Source: Eumeta japonica
Taxonomy: Eukaryota > Arthropoda > Insecta > Lepidoptera > Psychidae
Direction: 5' to 3'
Assembly (NCBI GenBank): GCA_005406025.1
Contig: BGZK01000019.1
Location: forward strand, 372,001-436,000
DNA: 64,000 bases
The stretch's first letter is position 1, and each line of letters begins with the position of its first letter. Both the position numbers and the translations under genes were made by a program. The notes beneath the pieces are model-generated. The model did no database searches and was not told the DNA's origin. It saw only the letters and a list, made by a program, of their open reading frames with translations. Of this stretch, positions 48,827 through 58,829 are shown piece by piece.

Positions 48827-51188
48827 ATGGATCTTGAAGATCGAGGTATGTACTGTATTTTAAAACTTATATTCATTTGTATATCATTCATATAAATATT
48901 TTTTTTAATTTTATTAGCAAACATTAAACTTAGCATAAATTATAGTTTTATTTTTCCTTTTTAGTGTTTTAGTTATAAAGTTCGGATAGGTTCGGTCAAA
49001 ATGATAGCACAAATATTAGCCTATCTTGTGTACTATCATTTAAACCAAAACATAATCCGCCAACATCCGCCTTTTCGAAATATAGTTCTTTATATGAAAC
49101 AGTAATTTAGGTACTAAATTTAAAATATTTTTGTCCTCATAGGATTTGAAGAAACTGTCCGGGAGAAAAGTAGGACAGATCTCTACAACTATATAAAGCA
49201 AAGTTCTGGACGATTACTTGATGACAAGTTCGCATACATGGAGGATTGTGTCATTAGGGAAACTAATTGTCCAACTGAAAAAATAAGTAGTCTCAAAAGG
49301 AATTGAAACTGTTCAAATGGCAGTTCAGACAAAATGGACGGCGGCATCGTACAAAGAAGAAAGATTCCTCCAGAACAATGCTAAGTGGCTTACAGGTACT
49401 ATAAAGTTATCGGCCTGGGTAAAACAAAGACTGGTCGGCCGCGGCCCTCAAAAGAGTTTGGGAGTTAAGTGATCGCAGTAAACGGCGCAAAACAAAAGAA
49501 CTCGGCGCAGGTACCCGATGCAACGTTAACATATGCTGCTCAAATGAGTCTAAGAGCCGCAGGAAAAGCGATGCTTCGGCTATCATAAAAGAAATTACCA
49601 AGTCCCCGACTAGAGCATACAAAATACGTAAAGTAATCACACAAAACAAAGAAAAAATATACAGCGGTTATCAACAATGGAAGCCTTATCAATGTTCGTA
49701 GAAGCAGGTTTGTCTCGAAGTCAGTACAATGTGATACGCAGTGCTAGAAAACAGCTCTATCCGTGTTATTCTTTGTTACAAAAAGCGAAAGCTGATTGTT
49801 ACCCTAAGCCTGAGTCATTTCATGTCACTGACACATGTGCTGAGATTAAACTGCAAGATTTGGTAGATCACACTGCTTCACGGTTATGTACATACCTTGA
49901 AGAAGTTTTGAAAGGACTTTCAAGTGAAGAGAAGGAAAATTTAAAACTTATATCAAAATGGGGATGTGACGGATCTCAACAGACACGGTATATGCAATCC
50001 TTACAAAATACGAACGAAAGCTATGACGATGCAAATATATTCCAAAGCTCGTTTTTGCCTTTGAGATTACTTGTTAGTCATAACAGCCAAAGTAAAGTCA
50101 TTTGGCAAAACCCCGTCCCGTCGAGTCCAAGATTTTGTAGACCTATTCGAATCAGATTTGTGCATGAAACTAACGACATCACAAGAAATGAAATTAGTTA
50201 TATAGAAAGTCAAATTGAAAAATTAAACCTATCTGAAATATTTTTGAATAGTGAAGTGATAAAAGTAAAGCATCTGTTTTATTTACTATGGTGGATGGAA
50301 AAGTCTGCAATGCGGCAACTAATACCCTATCAACAATGCGTTGCTATATTTGCAAAGCAACATCAAAAGATTTCAATAAATTAGAAACAAGAAGAGAAGA
50401 AGACCCTGCGACTTTGAAGTTTGGTCTTTCAATATTACATGCGAGAATAAGATTATTTGAATCGATTCTACATTTGGCGTACAAATTACCTACACAAAAA
50501 TGGCAATCAAGGTCTTCTGCTGACAAAAAAATTGTAAATGAGAATAAAATACGTATACAGCAACAATTTAAAGAAGAAATGTCACTACTAGTAGATGTAC
50601 CAAAGCTGGTTTTGGAAATACTAACACAGGCAATGTATCAAGACGATTTTTCTGTGATCCTGAGACAGCATCTAGAATTACCGAGTAGATTTAGATTTGA
50701 TAAAAGGCTTAGAACTTTGTTAGAGGTCATTTCAAGCGGTCACAGAATAGATACCGACAAATTATCAACATTTTGTAAGGAAACTTCAGAAATTTATGTG
50801 AGACTTTACGGATGGTATCCCATGACGCCTACACTCCACAAATTGTTGGTTCATGGACCTACAATAATAAAACATGCCATAATCCCTATAGGCCAGCTCT
50901 CTGAAGAAGCGGCAGAAGCGAGAAACAAACACTTTCGGCAATACCGTACTGATTTTGCTAGAAAGTTTTCAAAATATCTTGCAATGTGGATGTACTAAAT
51001 AGGCTTTTATTGAGTTCAGACCCATTGTTATCGTGTACGCGATCAAGATTTATGAAGAATAAGAAGCCATTCACAAAGAAGCATTGGAATTTCTTATACC
51101 AGAAAGTGATGATTCTGAAGATACAGGAGCACAATATACGACAACGATAGATGAATGTGATATATCTGATGATAATGAATTTGACTAA
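48827..51188 (+). pseudogene. Transib transposase (RAG1-core relative), frameshifted
   Basis: Exon 1 is 48827-48845 (MDLEDRG), then a GT-AG intron 48846-49142. Exon 2 resumes in frame: FEETVREKSRTDLYNYIKQS, stopping at TGA 49304. Other frames continue WTAASYKEERFLQNNAKWL, then LSDRSKRRKTKEL and ATLTYAAQMSLRAAGK, then ITKSPTRAYKIRK. The frame at 49677-50384 holds EALSMFVEAGLSRSQYNVIR, KWGCDGSQ (first catalytic Asp, 49968-49970) and NPVPSSPRFCRPIRIRF. A shift near 50280 leads to 50288-50998: MVDGKVCN (second Asp, 50294-50296), the zinc-type CYICKATSKDF, LHARIRLFESILH, LYGWYPMTPTLHKLLVHG and LSEEAAEARNKHFRQ (catalytic Glu, 50915-50917, aligned to RAG1 NESGNK). A last shift yields EALEFLIPESDDSEDTG, ending at TAA 51186. 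The family signature is strong. The protein is not producible as one chain. It would act in the nucleus as a DDE cut-and-paste enzyme. Confidence 0.9.
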
Positions 51189-51277
51189 TATAGTATTTTG
51201 ATATATAAAATCTATTGTTTTAATACCCTCTACCCAGTAACATTTTACTTTATAATTTATTCTTAGATAATATTAAA

Positions 51278-51308
51278 GGTACGCTAAAATTATCAATTTT
51301 AACGTACC
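51278..51308. repeat. Hairpin in the Transib 3' region
   Basis: ggtacgctaaaat and attttaacgtacc pair over 13 bp with one G-T mismatch around the loop tatca. It lies 90 bp after the transposase stop, so it could mark the transcript 3' end or be a subterminal transposase site. Confidence 0.55.
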
Positions 51309-51395
51309 TGAGGGCAGTATAGTAATCGCCATTGAGCAAAAATAGATAAAATATGACCAATTTATCAGTTTAGGTAGTTAGACCATAAGAAATAG

Positions 51396-51431
51396 TTTTG
51401 GCCAGCTTTTTGTTACAAATACCCCACCGTG
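51396..51431 (-). repeat. Right terminal inverted repeat of Transib, RSS-like
   Basis: Read inward on the minus strand it begins CACGGTG, then 11 nt (GGGTATTTGTA), then ACAAAAAGC, which matches the RSS nonamer ACAAAAACC at 8 of 9. The heptamer differs from CACAGTG at one base. I recall CACGGTG starts from other insect Transib copies. Confidence 0.85.
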
Positions 51432-52300
51432 CGCTGGTCAGAAATTCGAAAACAATGCGAAGCTAAAAGTATCGTTATCCTGAATGCCCATAACACAGCA
51501 AGGGGCATTAAAATTTAACCGGCAGCCGTTCCGGACTTTCGGAATTTATCCACCCTTCTCGCGACACTTAAAGTTGCACATCACACGTACTCCTTGAAGG
51601 AAAAGCGCGAATTTCGCGTTGTCCTGCGTGAAGTACCTAAAGAACTCCCAATAGAGGAGATCAAAGAGTACCTCCTGGCTCAGGACCTCCCAGTGCAATC
51701 TGTGCGCCGGATCACTAACCACGCCCGAGAGCCACTAAACCTCGCATTAGTCATATTTTATACAAGCGCCATAGATAACACAACCAAGTGTTCCTCTTTT
51801 AACATCAAAGTGGTATGTTCCCTTACAGGGATAAAAAACGAGACGCGCTATAAAAAGATCATACCAGGTCAATGCTTCAATTGCCAACTTTACGTACATT
51901 CGTCCAAAAACTGTTTTCAGGGTGCACGCTGCTTAAGTGGGTGGGCGACTACGGCACTGGCGCGTGCACAGGCAACAAAGAAACAGACGGGCCGTCCGCC
52001 TGTGTTCTTTGCAAATCATCTAGCCATACCGCCAACTACTTAGGTTGCCCACGAGCACCTAAAAGGAAAATTATCCCCAATAATAGTATAATAAAAAACC
52101 TTCTACCCGCTCAAGCTGCGCCGCACAGAAAGCCCGCAAATATTTCATACGCTAAAATGATGGCGGGCCTCCGCAAGGAGCTGCCCAAAAACATTCCAAA
52201 CGACACATCCACCGAGGACATTAAAGTCCTACTGTCGGTGTAAACTAGCATCGACATCGGTGAACTCGCGCTTCTCGCAAAAAAAATCAAGGTCGCCGTG
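51432..52300 (+). pseudogene. LINE 3: C-terminal part of ORF1 with zinc knuckles
   Basis: The ORF1 text resumes after the Transib: RWSEIRKQCEAKSIVILNAH, a stop, then FRNLSTLLATLKVAHHTYSL. The frame at 51594-52043 starts within KEKREFRVVLREVPKELPIE and covers the PRE_C2HC domain known from jockey-type gag proteins. The first zinc knuckle is CFNCQLYVHSSKNC (CX2CX4HX4C, 51874-51915). A frameshift near 51930 leads to a degenerate second knuckle (LKWVGDYGTGAC) and a third (CVLCKSSSHTANYLGC), then ISYAKMMAGLRKELP. Similarity fades near 52300. No ORF2 follows: the sequence runs instead into an inverted piece of the Penelope-like element. The element is therefore truncated in front of its reverse transcriptase. 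Confidence 0.8.
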
Positions 52301-52369
52301 AGTCCCGTATAAATAATTATTGTATTGTATGAGGTGTTAATTCGCGGAAATCCATAGAGCTGTTTCATT

Positions 52370-52560
52370 GCAATGACCTAATTAGGAATACACCAGGACG
52401 ATTGATACGAATGCCTGTTATTTATTATAATTTTCAATTCCGCCGTTATTCACGTAATTTCAACAAGGCCGCACGTCAAATAGCACAGTCAACACAATGC
52501 CATGCCAAGAAGACGAAAACACATCACCAGCATATAGTCAAAACAATACATTTATAACGT
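52370..52560 (-). repeat. Inverted copy of the Penelope 3' region at its 5' side
   Basis: It shares with the reverse complement of 55600-55740 the blocks tgttatttattat, aattccgcc, acgt, caacaaggc and a Cys/His-free CA-rich stretch. It abuts the end of the LINE 3 ORF1 remains. Confidence 0.55.
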
Positions 52561-53789
52561 CACGCCGGTCATTAGCATATCTTTGGTCATTTGTTTTAGC
52601 GATCAAAATATTCATCAATAGCAAGGCATTTAATTGTATCATTAGCATTTCGTAAGTTGACGGCACTTTCTTTATATTCGTTTTTACACGGGTCTATTTT
52701 GCCATATTTGCCAATGCTGGCAGTTTTCAAATATTGGTTTGGCCTCATGTAATATGGTGAATAAATTTGAGGTTGCCAATTTCAAGAAGAAATGGGTAAG
52801 CCATATTTCGTACACGTAATACATACCATATTGAAAGAAGGTTAACAAAAAATTATAGAATTAGCCATTTATTCTGTGTTTACCGAAGGGTACTTGAACA
52901 ATTTATTGTTAACAACAAATATGTTCTTATTATCTAACATTGTTTGCAATGTGCTTAATTATCCATACTGTTGATTGACTCATTTTTGTATGTATTGCAT
53001 AACGGAAAGTTTTGACTACGCATACCCAAGCCGGAGCCCGATAGCCTATTCCTAAAGGTTATTTCGGAACAACCAAATTACGTCAAATGAAAAGGACAAT
53101 TCACTTTAAATATTAATCCATAGTTTTGAAATTTCTTCTTTATTATATCATTTATGCTTATGTTATGCCGTTTATGCTAAGGGCTTGTTCATTACCTAAT
53201 TGTGACAAATTTTTCGATTATCGTATTTGAAACGATAATTTTCTACCAAGGCTTGAAATTGAGTTAACCTGGTATTACACATATCATTGTTAATCAAACA
53301 TTATGATTTTGTTTTAATGATATTAACGTTTTATGATATTCGAACTGGTATTGTTATTGTTAAACTGAAATTTGTATGACCGTTAGGCCATTTTGGTTGT
53401 AATGCATTTCTATTTCATAAATATTATTCCTTTTTGTTATTTATTATTGGAGAAAGTTTATTACTTTATTGTTTTGGTTTAACAGTCTAATCACGCTGAC
53501 AATTCGAACCAAAACAATAAAAGTAATTGTTCCTTCTATCCGAGAATAAAATTTATCAAATATAAACTTAATAAAATGAAAATCGCTTCAATAAAGGAAT
53601 AAAATATAATTTCATAAAAAATTCGAATAATAAAACGCGAAATGAGACACTGGCGATAGATACTGAAATATCTCTGCACAAAAGTAAATGTAACGAGTCC
53701 ATAAAATACAAAATTTCGATTTAATAAAATTTAATAATAGTAATACCATTTCGGACTATGTATACAATGTAGATCATAAAACGTTAATA
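52561..53789 (+). other. Penelope leader region, non-coding
   Basis: AT-rich sequence without frames, except fragments such as NETLAIDTEISLHKSK near 53645-53690 that may come from the N-terminal part of the Penelope ORF. It contains a long imperfect hairpin at 53460-53527. I looked for a hammerhead ribozyme core (ctgatga...gaaa) and did not find one. Confidence 0.4.
53460..53527. repeat. Long hairpin in the Penelope leader
   Basis: attactttattgttttggtt (53460-53479) pairs with aaccaaaacaat-aaaagtaat (53507-53527), with one extra base in the right arm and a 27-nt loop. Confidence 0.65.
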
Positions 53790-55450
53790 TCATTAAAACA
53801 AAAATATTGAAAGAAAATATAGTTATTAGTAAAGCCGATAAAGGAACGCTATTGTAATAATGAACAAGTCGGATTACAATACTAAGGTTAATAATATAAT
53901 TAATAACGAAAAGAATTTCAAAAATTAAAATATGATCCCACCAATAAATATATTGCGGAAGTTAAACAAAATTTATCGTTTTCAAAATTTTTATTGACTA
54001 AAGAATCAGAAAAAGAAATTTGATACCGATGAATCCACAGGCCCCTAGATTGTATGGTTTGCCAAAAGTACATAAAGAGGGTGAGCCGGTTCGTCCGGTG
54101 GTATCGTATGCAGGCGCCAACATATAGATTAGCTAAATACATAAATGATATAATAAAAAAAAATTTCATTCAACCCAAAATATGGTTTGGTTAATAGTTT
54201 AGACTTGGTTAACAAAATTAAAGATATTGTCCTTCCAAACAATAGCAAATTTATCTCATTTGACGTAGACAGTTTATTTACTAATGTTCCCTTTAGAGAA
54301 TGCTTAACAATTATAAAAGATAAGTTAGATAAACAAAACTACATCCAGGCGAGAAGGACGATATCTTAAAATTAACAGAATTGTGCATGAATCAAAATTA
54401 TTTCCGTTATAATAATCAATTTTATATACAAAAAGAAGGTCTAGCTATGGGTTCACCTTTAAGTCCATTAATGGCCGAAATTTTATGGATGAATTCGAAA
54501 TTAAGCACATAGTAAACAATAATAATATCCTGTATTATTTTAGATATGTGGACGATATTATTATGTGTTGGCTGGGTAATTCAATAGAATTAGATCTGTT
54601 TCAAAATTATATTAATGGCATACACCCCAAAATTCAATTTAAACTAGAGGAAGAAACAAACAATTCTATAAATTTTTAGATTTGACCTAACCAGAAAAAT
54701 AATAGACATGAATTTAAAATATATAGAAAACCCACGTGCACAGATATTACAATACCCATTTCTTCTTGTCATCCATGGCAACACAAATTGGCGGCTTATA
54801 AATCAATGATACATCGGTTATTCACCATACCCCTTAATAATCATAATTTCCTTTAGAATTAAATACCATTTACAGTATAGCATTGGCAAACGGATATAGC
54901 AAAAATGTATTGATGGACTCATTAATAAAAACAAAAAGTATTATAAAGAAAAGTATCTATCCAACACAATCTAAAGATCAAAAGAAATATATAGCTAGTT
55001 TGACATATTTTGGTACAATTTCGAGAAAATTTCAAGATTATTAAAAAACATAATATTTATACGGCCTTTAAAACAAATAATAATTTGAAAACTTTATGTA
55101 ACAATAAAGATAAATTACACAATAATAAAAATCTGGAATTTATAAATTAACTTGTGATGACTGTAAATCAATATATATAGGACAAACCGGACGTTGCTTT
55201 GAAAAAGATATAAAGAACATATTTCGGCCTTTAAAATAATAAATCAGACAGATCCCATTTTGCTAAACATCTATTAGAAACCGGTCATAAGCTTAATAAT
55301 GATCACAAATTCGATGTCTTGTATGTGTGAGAAGGGTTACGTTTGAATGTTTTGGAATCCTTCGAAATTTTAAAACATAAAGATAATAATAATATGCTCA
55401 ACGACCAAATTGACGTTTATAAATCGCCATTATTGGACGCTTGCCTGTAA
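53790..55450 (+). pseudogene. Penelope-like reverse transcriptase with GIY-YIG endonuclease, broken
   Basis: In order, with frame changes: VISKADKG (53824) and SDYNTKVNNIINN; APRLYGLPKVHKEGEPVRPV (54041-54100); SFDVDSLFTNVPF with the motif A Asp at 54262; LKLTELCMNQNYFRYNNQFY; GLAMGSPLSPLMAE (54438-54480, motif B); FRYVDDIIMCW (YVDD at 54545-54556, motif C); RKPTCTDITIPISSCHPW; and, after a degraded linker, the endonuclease GIYKLTCDDCKSIYIGQTGR (GIY at 55135, YIG at 55174) with KEHISAF and SHFAKHLLETGHKL. The stop is TAA 55448-55450. This is the domain order of endonuclease-bearing Penelope elements, which are related to telomerase RT. The catalytic Asps and the GIY-YIG core are intact as residues, but several frameshifts and stops prevent expression. 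Confidence 0.88.
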
Positions 55451-55760
55451 CTACTTGGGTAATGTTGGTGATGGTTAGTCTGTGACATTTGACAAGCATG
55501 TCTATCGGTGGTGATCTGTGGCTGTCTTAATAATGTTTTCGTAGCTCTTTGACCATTGCATGACAGCGGCCTGTCTAACGAGGTTGTGTTGGTTGTTTTA
55601 ACGCTCCTTGCACCCTGGTGGATGTGATTGTCGGCAATTTCTGAGGATGTGCCTTGTTGGCATGAAACGTACGTAGAACTAAACAATTTAATAGTTGGCG
55701 GAATTAGATAATTATAATAATAAATAACACTTGCTTAGGTGTTCGATATCTGTCAATCCT
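55451..55760 (+). repeat. Penelope 3' region (terminal repeat)
   Basis: Non-coding sequence after the endonuclease stop, richer in GT. An 89-codon minus-strand frame here is incidental. Its distal part (about 55600-55740) is the partner of the inverted copy at 52370-52560. Confidence 0.5.
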
Positions 55761-57280
55761 CTGGAATCAATATTCAATCATTTGGATAGAGATTCGTAGT
55801 GGAGAGGCAGATTCGAGGGTCAGCGGTGGGTTGCATGCTGCATGTTAATGCATGTTGCAGGCAAGCGTGTAAATAATTATTGTTTTAGCCAAACACGCCT
55901 CGCTGGTGAAAGCTATTAAAAACAATAAAATTTAATCTGTCTAACATAATTCCCTAATTATCCCATACCGAGTCGGTAAACTCTGTCAAAAATCACAATA
56001 TCACTCACGGGTATCTTTCGTCAGTGAAGATTTCCACTTGCTGCGCATCAAACCAAAAAAAAAATACATTCAGCCTGCACCTTCTCAGTACGGCACCTTC
56101 CTGCTCTACTGCACTAGTCTTAGCTGTACAGTCTAAGCGTTCCATACGCGTGCGCCCAGTCCGTAACAGCAATCATTTTTTTTTGAAGTTCAGATTTAAC
56201 ACTGATAAGTTAGGCTCTATTAAAATTGAATTACTTTCCGCCCGTTACCATTTCTTTTCCATACCCAAACGTGCCATAGTATGTATTCGTTATTGCTTTG
56301 CCTTGCTACAATTTGTTTATAAAATCCTCCCTTGGGACTATATGTTTATCGGCATTGTTTTTATAATTAATTACGTCTTATCCTAGAAAACTTCGACCAC
56401 TGGTATGTCTGCTTTTTCAGTTGATGCACGTGCCTCTATGATGTTATATTTAATATAGGCAATCTACCAGAGATGCCTATCAATTTTTCCGTGCTTGTTT
56501 TATTAGAAGCTCTACTCACTCATATATGACCTACAGTCTTTTCTTTGTGAATTAGCTTTTCTTTTATTTCAACATCTCATCTTTATATTTTGCATATATC
56601 TCGTATGTCACATTTTACGGCTTCTAATGATTTCTCTAATTTTAATATATTTTCATAAGTTGTAAAGGTTTTCTTATTTGATGTTGCGATATGAAGTACT
56701 TCTATATCTATTTTATAATTACCACCAACTTTAAGTCTATAATATAGATACAATATAGATGTAAGGAGCTTCGCGCTTTAAAGTACGTTTAAATAACACA
56801 ATGACTGTTTTTCATTTCATCATTATTCGATAATCAAGTATGTCGTGCAGTAAAATCAATTATTAAACTTATAAACATAAAATTAAGATCAAAAAGAGCG
56901 ACAGCGCTTTGCAAGTGTATTTATTTAAATGTTTTCGTAACTTTATTAGAGATTATAGAATTGAAATTTGCATCAACTAATTTTAATTACTAATTTACTT
57001 TCTCCAAGAACTGAGGATGTGTTAGTACACTTGGAAGCTTGAATATCAACACAGAACTTCCCGAAACTTTCAGCAACTTCTTTACTATTCAAAGTTTCAT
57101 CAACTATTTTACATTGAAAATCTAGATGGTGCCTTTTGGTACTTCCAGTCTCGTTCTACATCACATTTCAATTCACTGTCATCATGTTGTTACTATTTTA
57201 AACAAATTAGAATTCTTCTAGTTTTACAAGAATTTTAAACAAATTTAAAATTTTCGTTTAACTAAAAAAGCTTTTTCAGG
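55761..57280. other. Non-coding stretch
   Basis: A 120-codon plus-strand frame (56024-56386) begins in balanced sequence just after the Penelope 3' region. It is Ser/Ala/Arg-rich early and hydrophobic late, with no family signature. I cannot support it as a gene. The rest is AT-rich. Confidence 0.4.
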
Positions 57281-57560
57281 TCTATTTTCGGAAAATCGAG
57301 ATTTCATCAGATGCCGCTTTTTTTGAGTCTATCTCTCTAAATGAAGCTTTTTTTGAACAATATCGAAATAAATCTCGCATACGTGCATGCGTGCATGCAT
57401 GCGTGCGTGCGTGCTTGCGTGCGTTCATGCGTGCGTTGTAGTGTGTGTGTGTGTGTGTGTGTGCATACACCCATGCATGCATGAAAATGTAAGTGCATAG
57501 GTTTCTATGTAAACCTTTAATATCTTTGGAACGATTTCCAAATATTTAGAAAATTTGTTA
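57281..57560 (+). repeat. GT/GC-rich microsatellite with dispersed-repeat flanks
   Basis: 57381-57440 is a degenerate (GCGT/GCAT)n tract, 57441-57463 is an uninterrupted (GT)n run, then 'gcatacacccatgcatgcatg'. The flanks ('catcagatgcc', 'tatcgaaataaa', later 'taaacctttaatat' and 'ggaacgatttcc') resemble the repeat at 15895. Purely alternating purine-pyrimidine sequence of this length can adopt Z-DNA. Confidence 0.7.
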
Positions 57561-58829
57561 GTTTGAATAGATTAATTTTTAAGCTAATGAACTGATGAAT
57601 TATAAATGGAAATGTTGAAGGTATTATAAATGCTTTGTACATGTTTGGTAATTCTATAAAATTATTGAATTAGTTCGACTTGTTTTACACGACGGTTTTG
57701 TCGTTTTTAAAAGTCTGATATTTAGTTTAAACACGTAACCCTCGTGCAATATTCTAACTTTTAAAAAATGTAAACGATTGGATGGTTGCCCTAAATACAC
57801 TCAGTGTATTTTTTTTCATATTTTCTGTTTTTCCAAATCAATTAATTGCATATCACGCCAAATTTTCTTTAATACTATATGCTATTTGATAAACTGTTGT
57901 GTAATGTGTCAATGTCACGAAGAAAAGCCAAATGTAAGGTAATTTAAATTATACCCAAACAATTCCTCGGCGTTTTTACATCAAAATCAAATAGTTTTCA
58001 TATAAATCTGTTAAAGAGTGCTATGGAAATTTGTCAACCGAAACGAAAAATGACCAAGCAAAATCAATGAAACAGCCATCTGCAAACCGTGAATGTCAAA
58101 ACCTTCATAGTTTCTACGCCTTCCGTTATGTACTTTATCGCATCTTCGCCCGCACCCACACACTGGTGTGTATTAGTTAGATACTGGAATATAGACATCC
58201 AAGCGTCGGTGAGGTTGTGGTCACGAGTGTCCGTGCGGTTGTGGTATCATTGTAAAATAGTCCCTGAACTATCTGCAGCGTCCTTAGTCCACACTGAAAC
58301 TCAAACATTCAAACACCAATGTATGGGTGTATAGTAGTGGCCTTGAGTGCCTAGTACGATTTTGACATTATTTTGAAACAACACCTGTACTGTGATTTTT
58401 TTTTTTAGTTTTATCTCTTTATTATATGTTTATGTACTTATTAGCTTTAGATCATATCCAGAAAAATTATATAAATATTATTTTCACACCAAATTTACAC
58501 CACTTAACCATCAAATATACACCGTTTTGTAAAAATTGCTCTTAAGTTCTAAAACTGTATTTCTAAGGTTTATTGTCAGAGATTGAGACACAAATATTAA
58601 TGCAACAGCATAAGTGCGGTTACGAGGATTCAGTACAATTTGGATAACACCACAACATAGAGTTCAAATCAACTGTATTTATTACAATTTCGTCCTTAAA
58701 TTCCTCAATATTTTAATAAGGTTAGGATTACTTTCTCTGGAGCCGCATTTGTCTCACCTATAAGACAGATTTATATTAGACCATTCTATAAGATTCCACG
58801 ACGTAAGTCTCATTAATTGTTAAATTATA
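57561..58829. other. AT-rich non-coding stretch
   Basis: An 81-codon frame at 58089-58334 lies in a GC-richer patch with a small internal repetition (gaggttgtgg... / gcggttgtgg...). No gene recognised. Confidence 0.45.

Larger units (their letters stand above)
48553..51431 (+). mobile_element. Complete but decayed Transib DNA transposon
   Basis: An element of 2,879 bp with matching inverted ends, a 5-bp duplication and one RAG1-like transposase pseudogene on the plus strand. It sits inside ORF1 of LINE 3. Transib is the superfamily from which the RAG1 core of vertebrate V(D)J recombinase derives (established knowledge). The length is normal for an autonomous copy, so this was once autonomous. 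At least four frameshifts have silenced it, while both termini remain recognisable. Confidence 0.88.
52370..55760 (+). mobile_element. Penelope-like element with inverted flanking copies
   Basis: Central RT and GIY-YIG coding remains (53790-55450) are flanked by related sequences in opposite orientation. 52408-52440 (tgttatttattataattttc then aattccgcc) corresponds to the reverse complement of about 55697-55735. Farther inside, 'caacaaggc' and 'gaaaacac' blocks also recur. Penelope-like elements are known for terminal repeats that are direct or inverted, so this arrangement fits. The boundaries are approximate. Confidence 0.7.

Noticed and set aside
49677..50998. Two adjacent long frames (235 and 236 codons) as two host genes
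   Set aside because: They overlap with one frameshift and together form one Transib transposase with ordered catalytic residues, bounded by terminal inverted repeats.
52370..55760. Hammerhead ribozyme in the Penelope terminal repeats
   Set aside because: I searched by eye for the ctgatga and gaaa core in the right arrangement and did not find it.
56024..56386. 120-codon frame as a gene
   Set aside because: No recognisable family, no splice context, and the second half is AT-driven hydrophobic sequence.
57381..57484. CRISPR-like or other functional array
   Set aside because: The periodicity is a 2-4 base microsatellite, not repeats with unique spacers.
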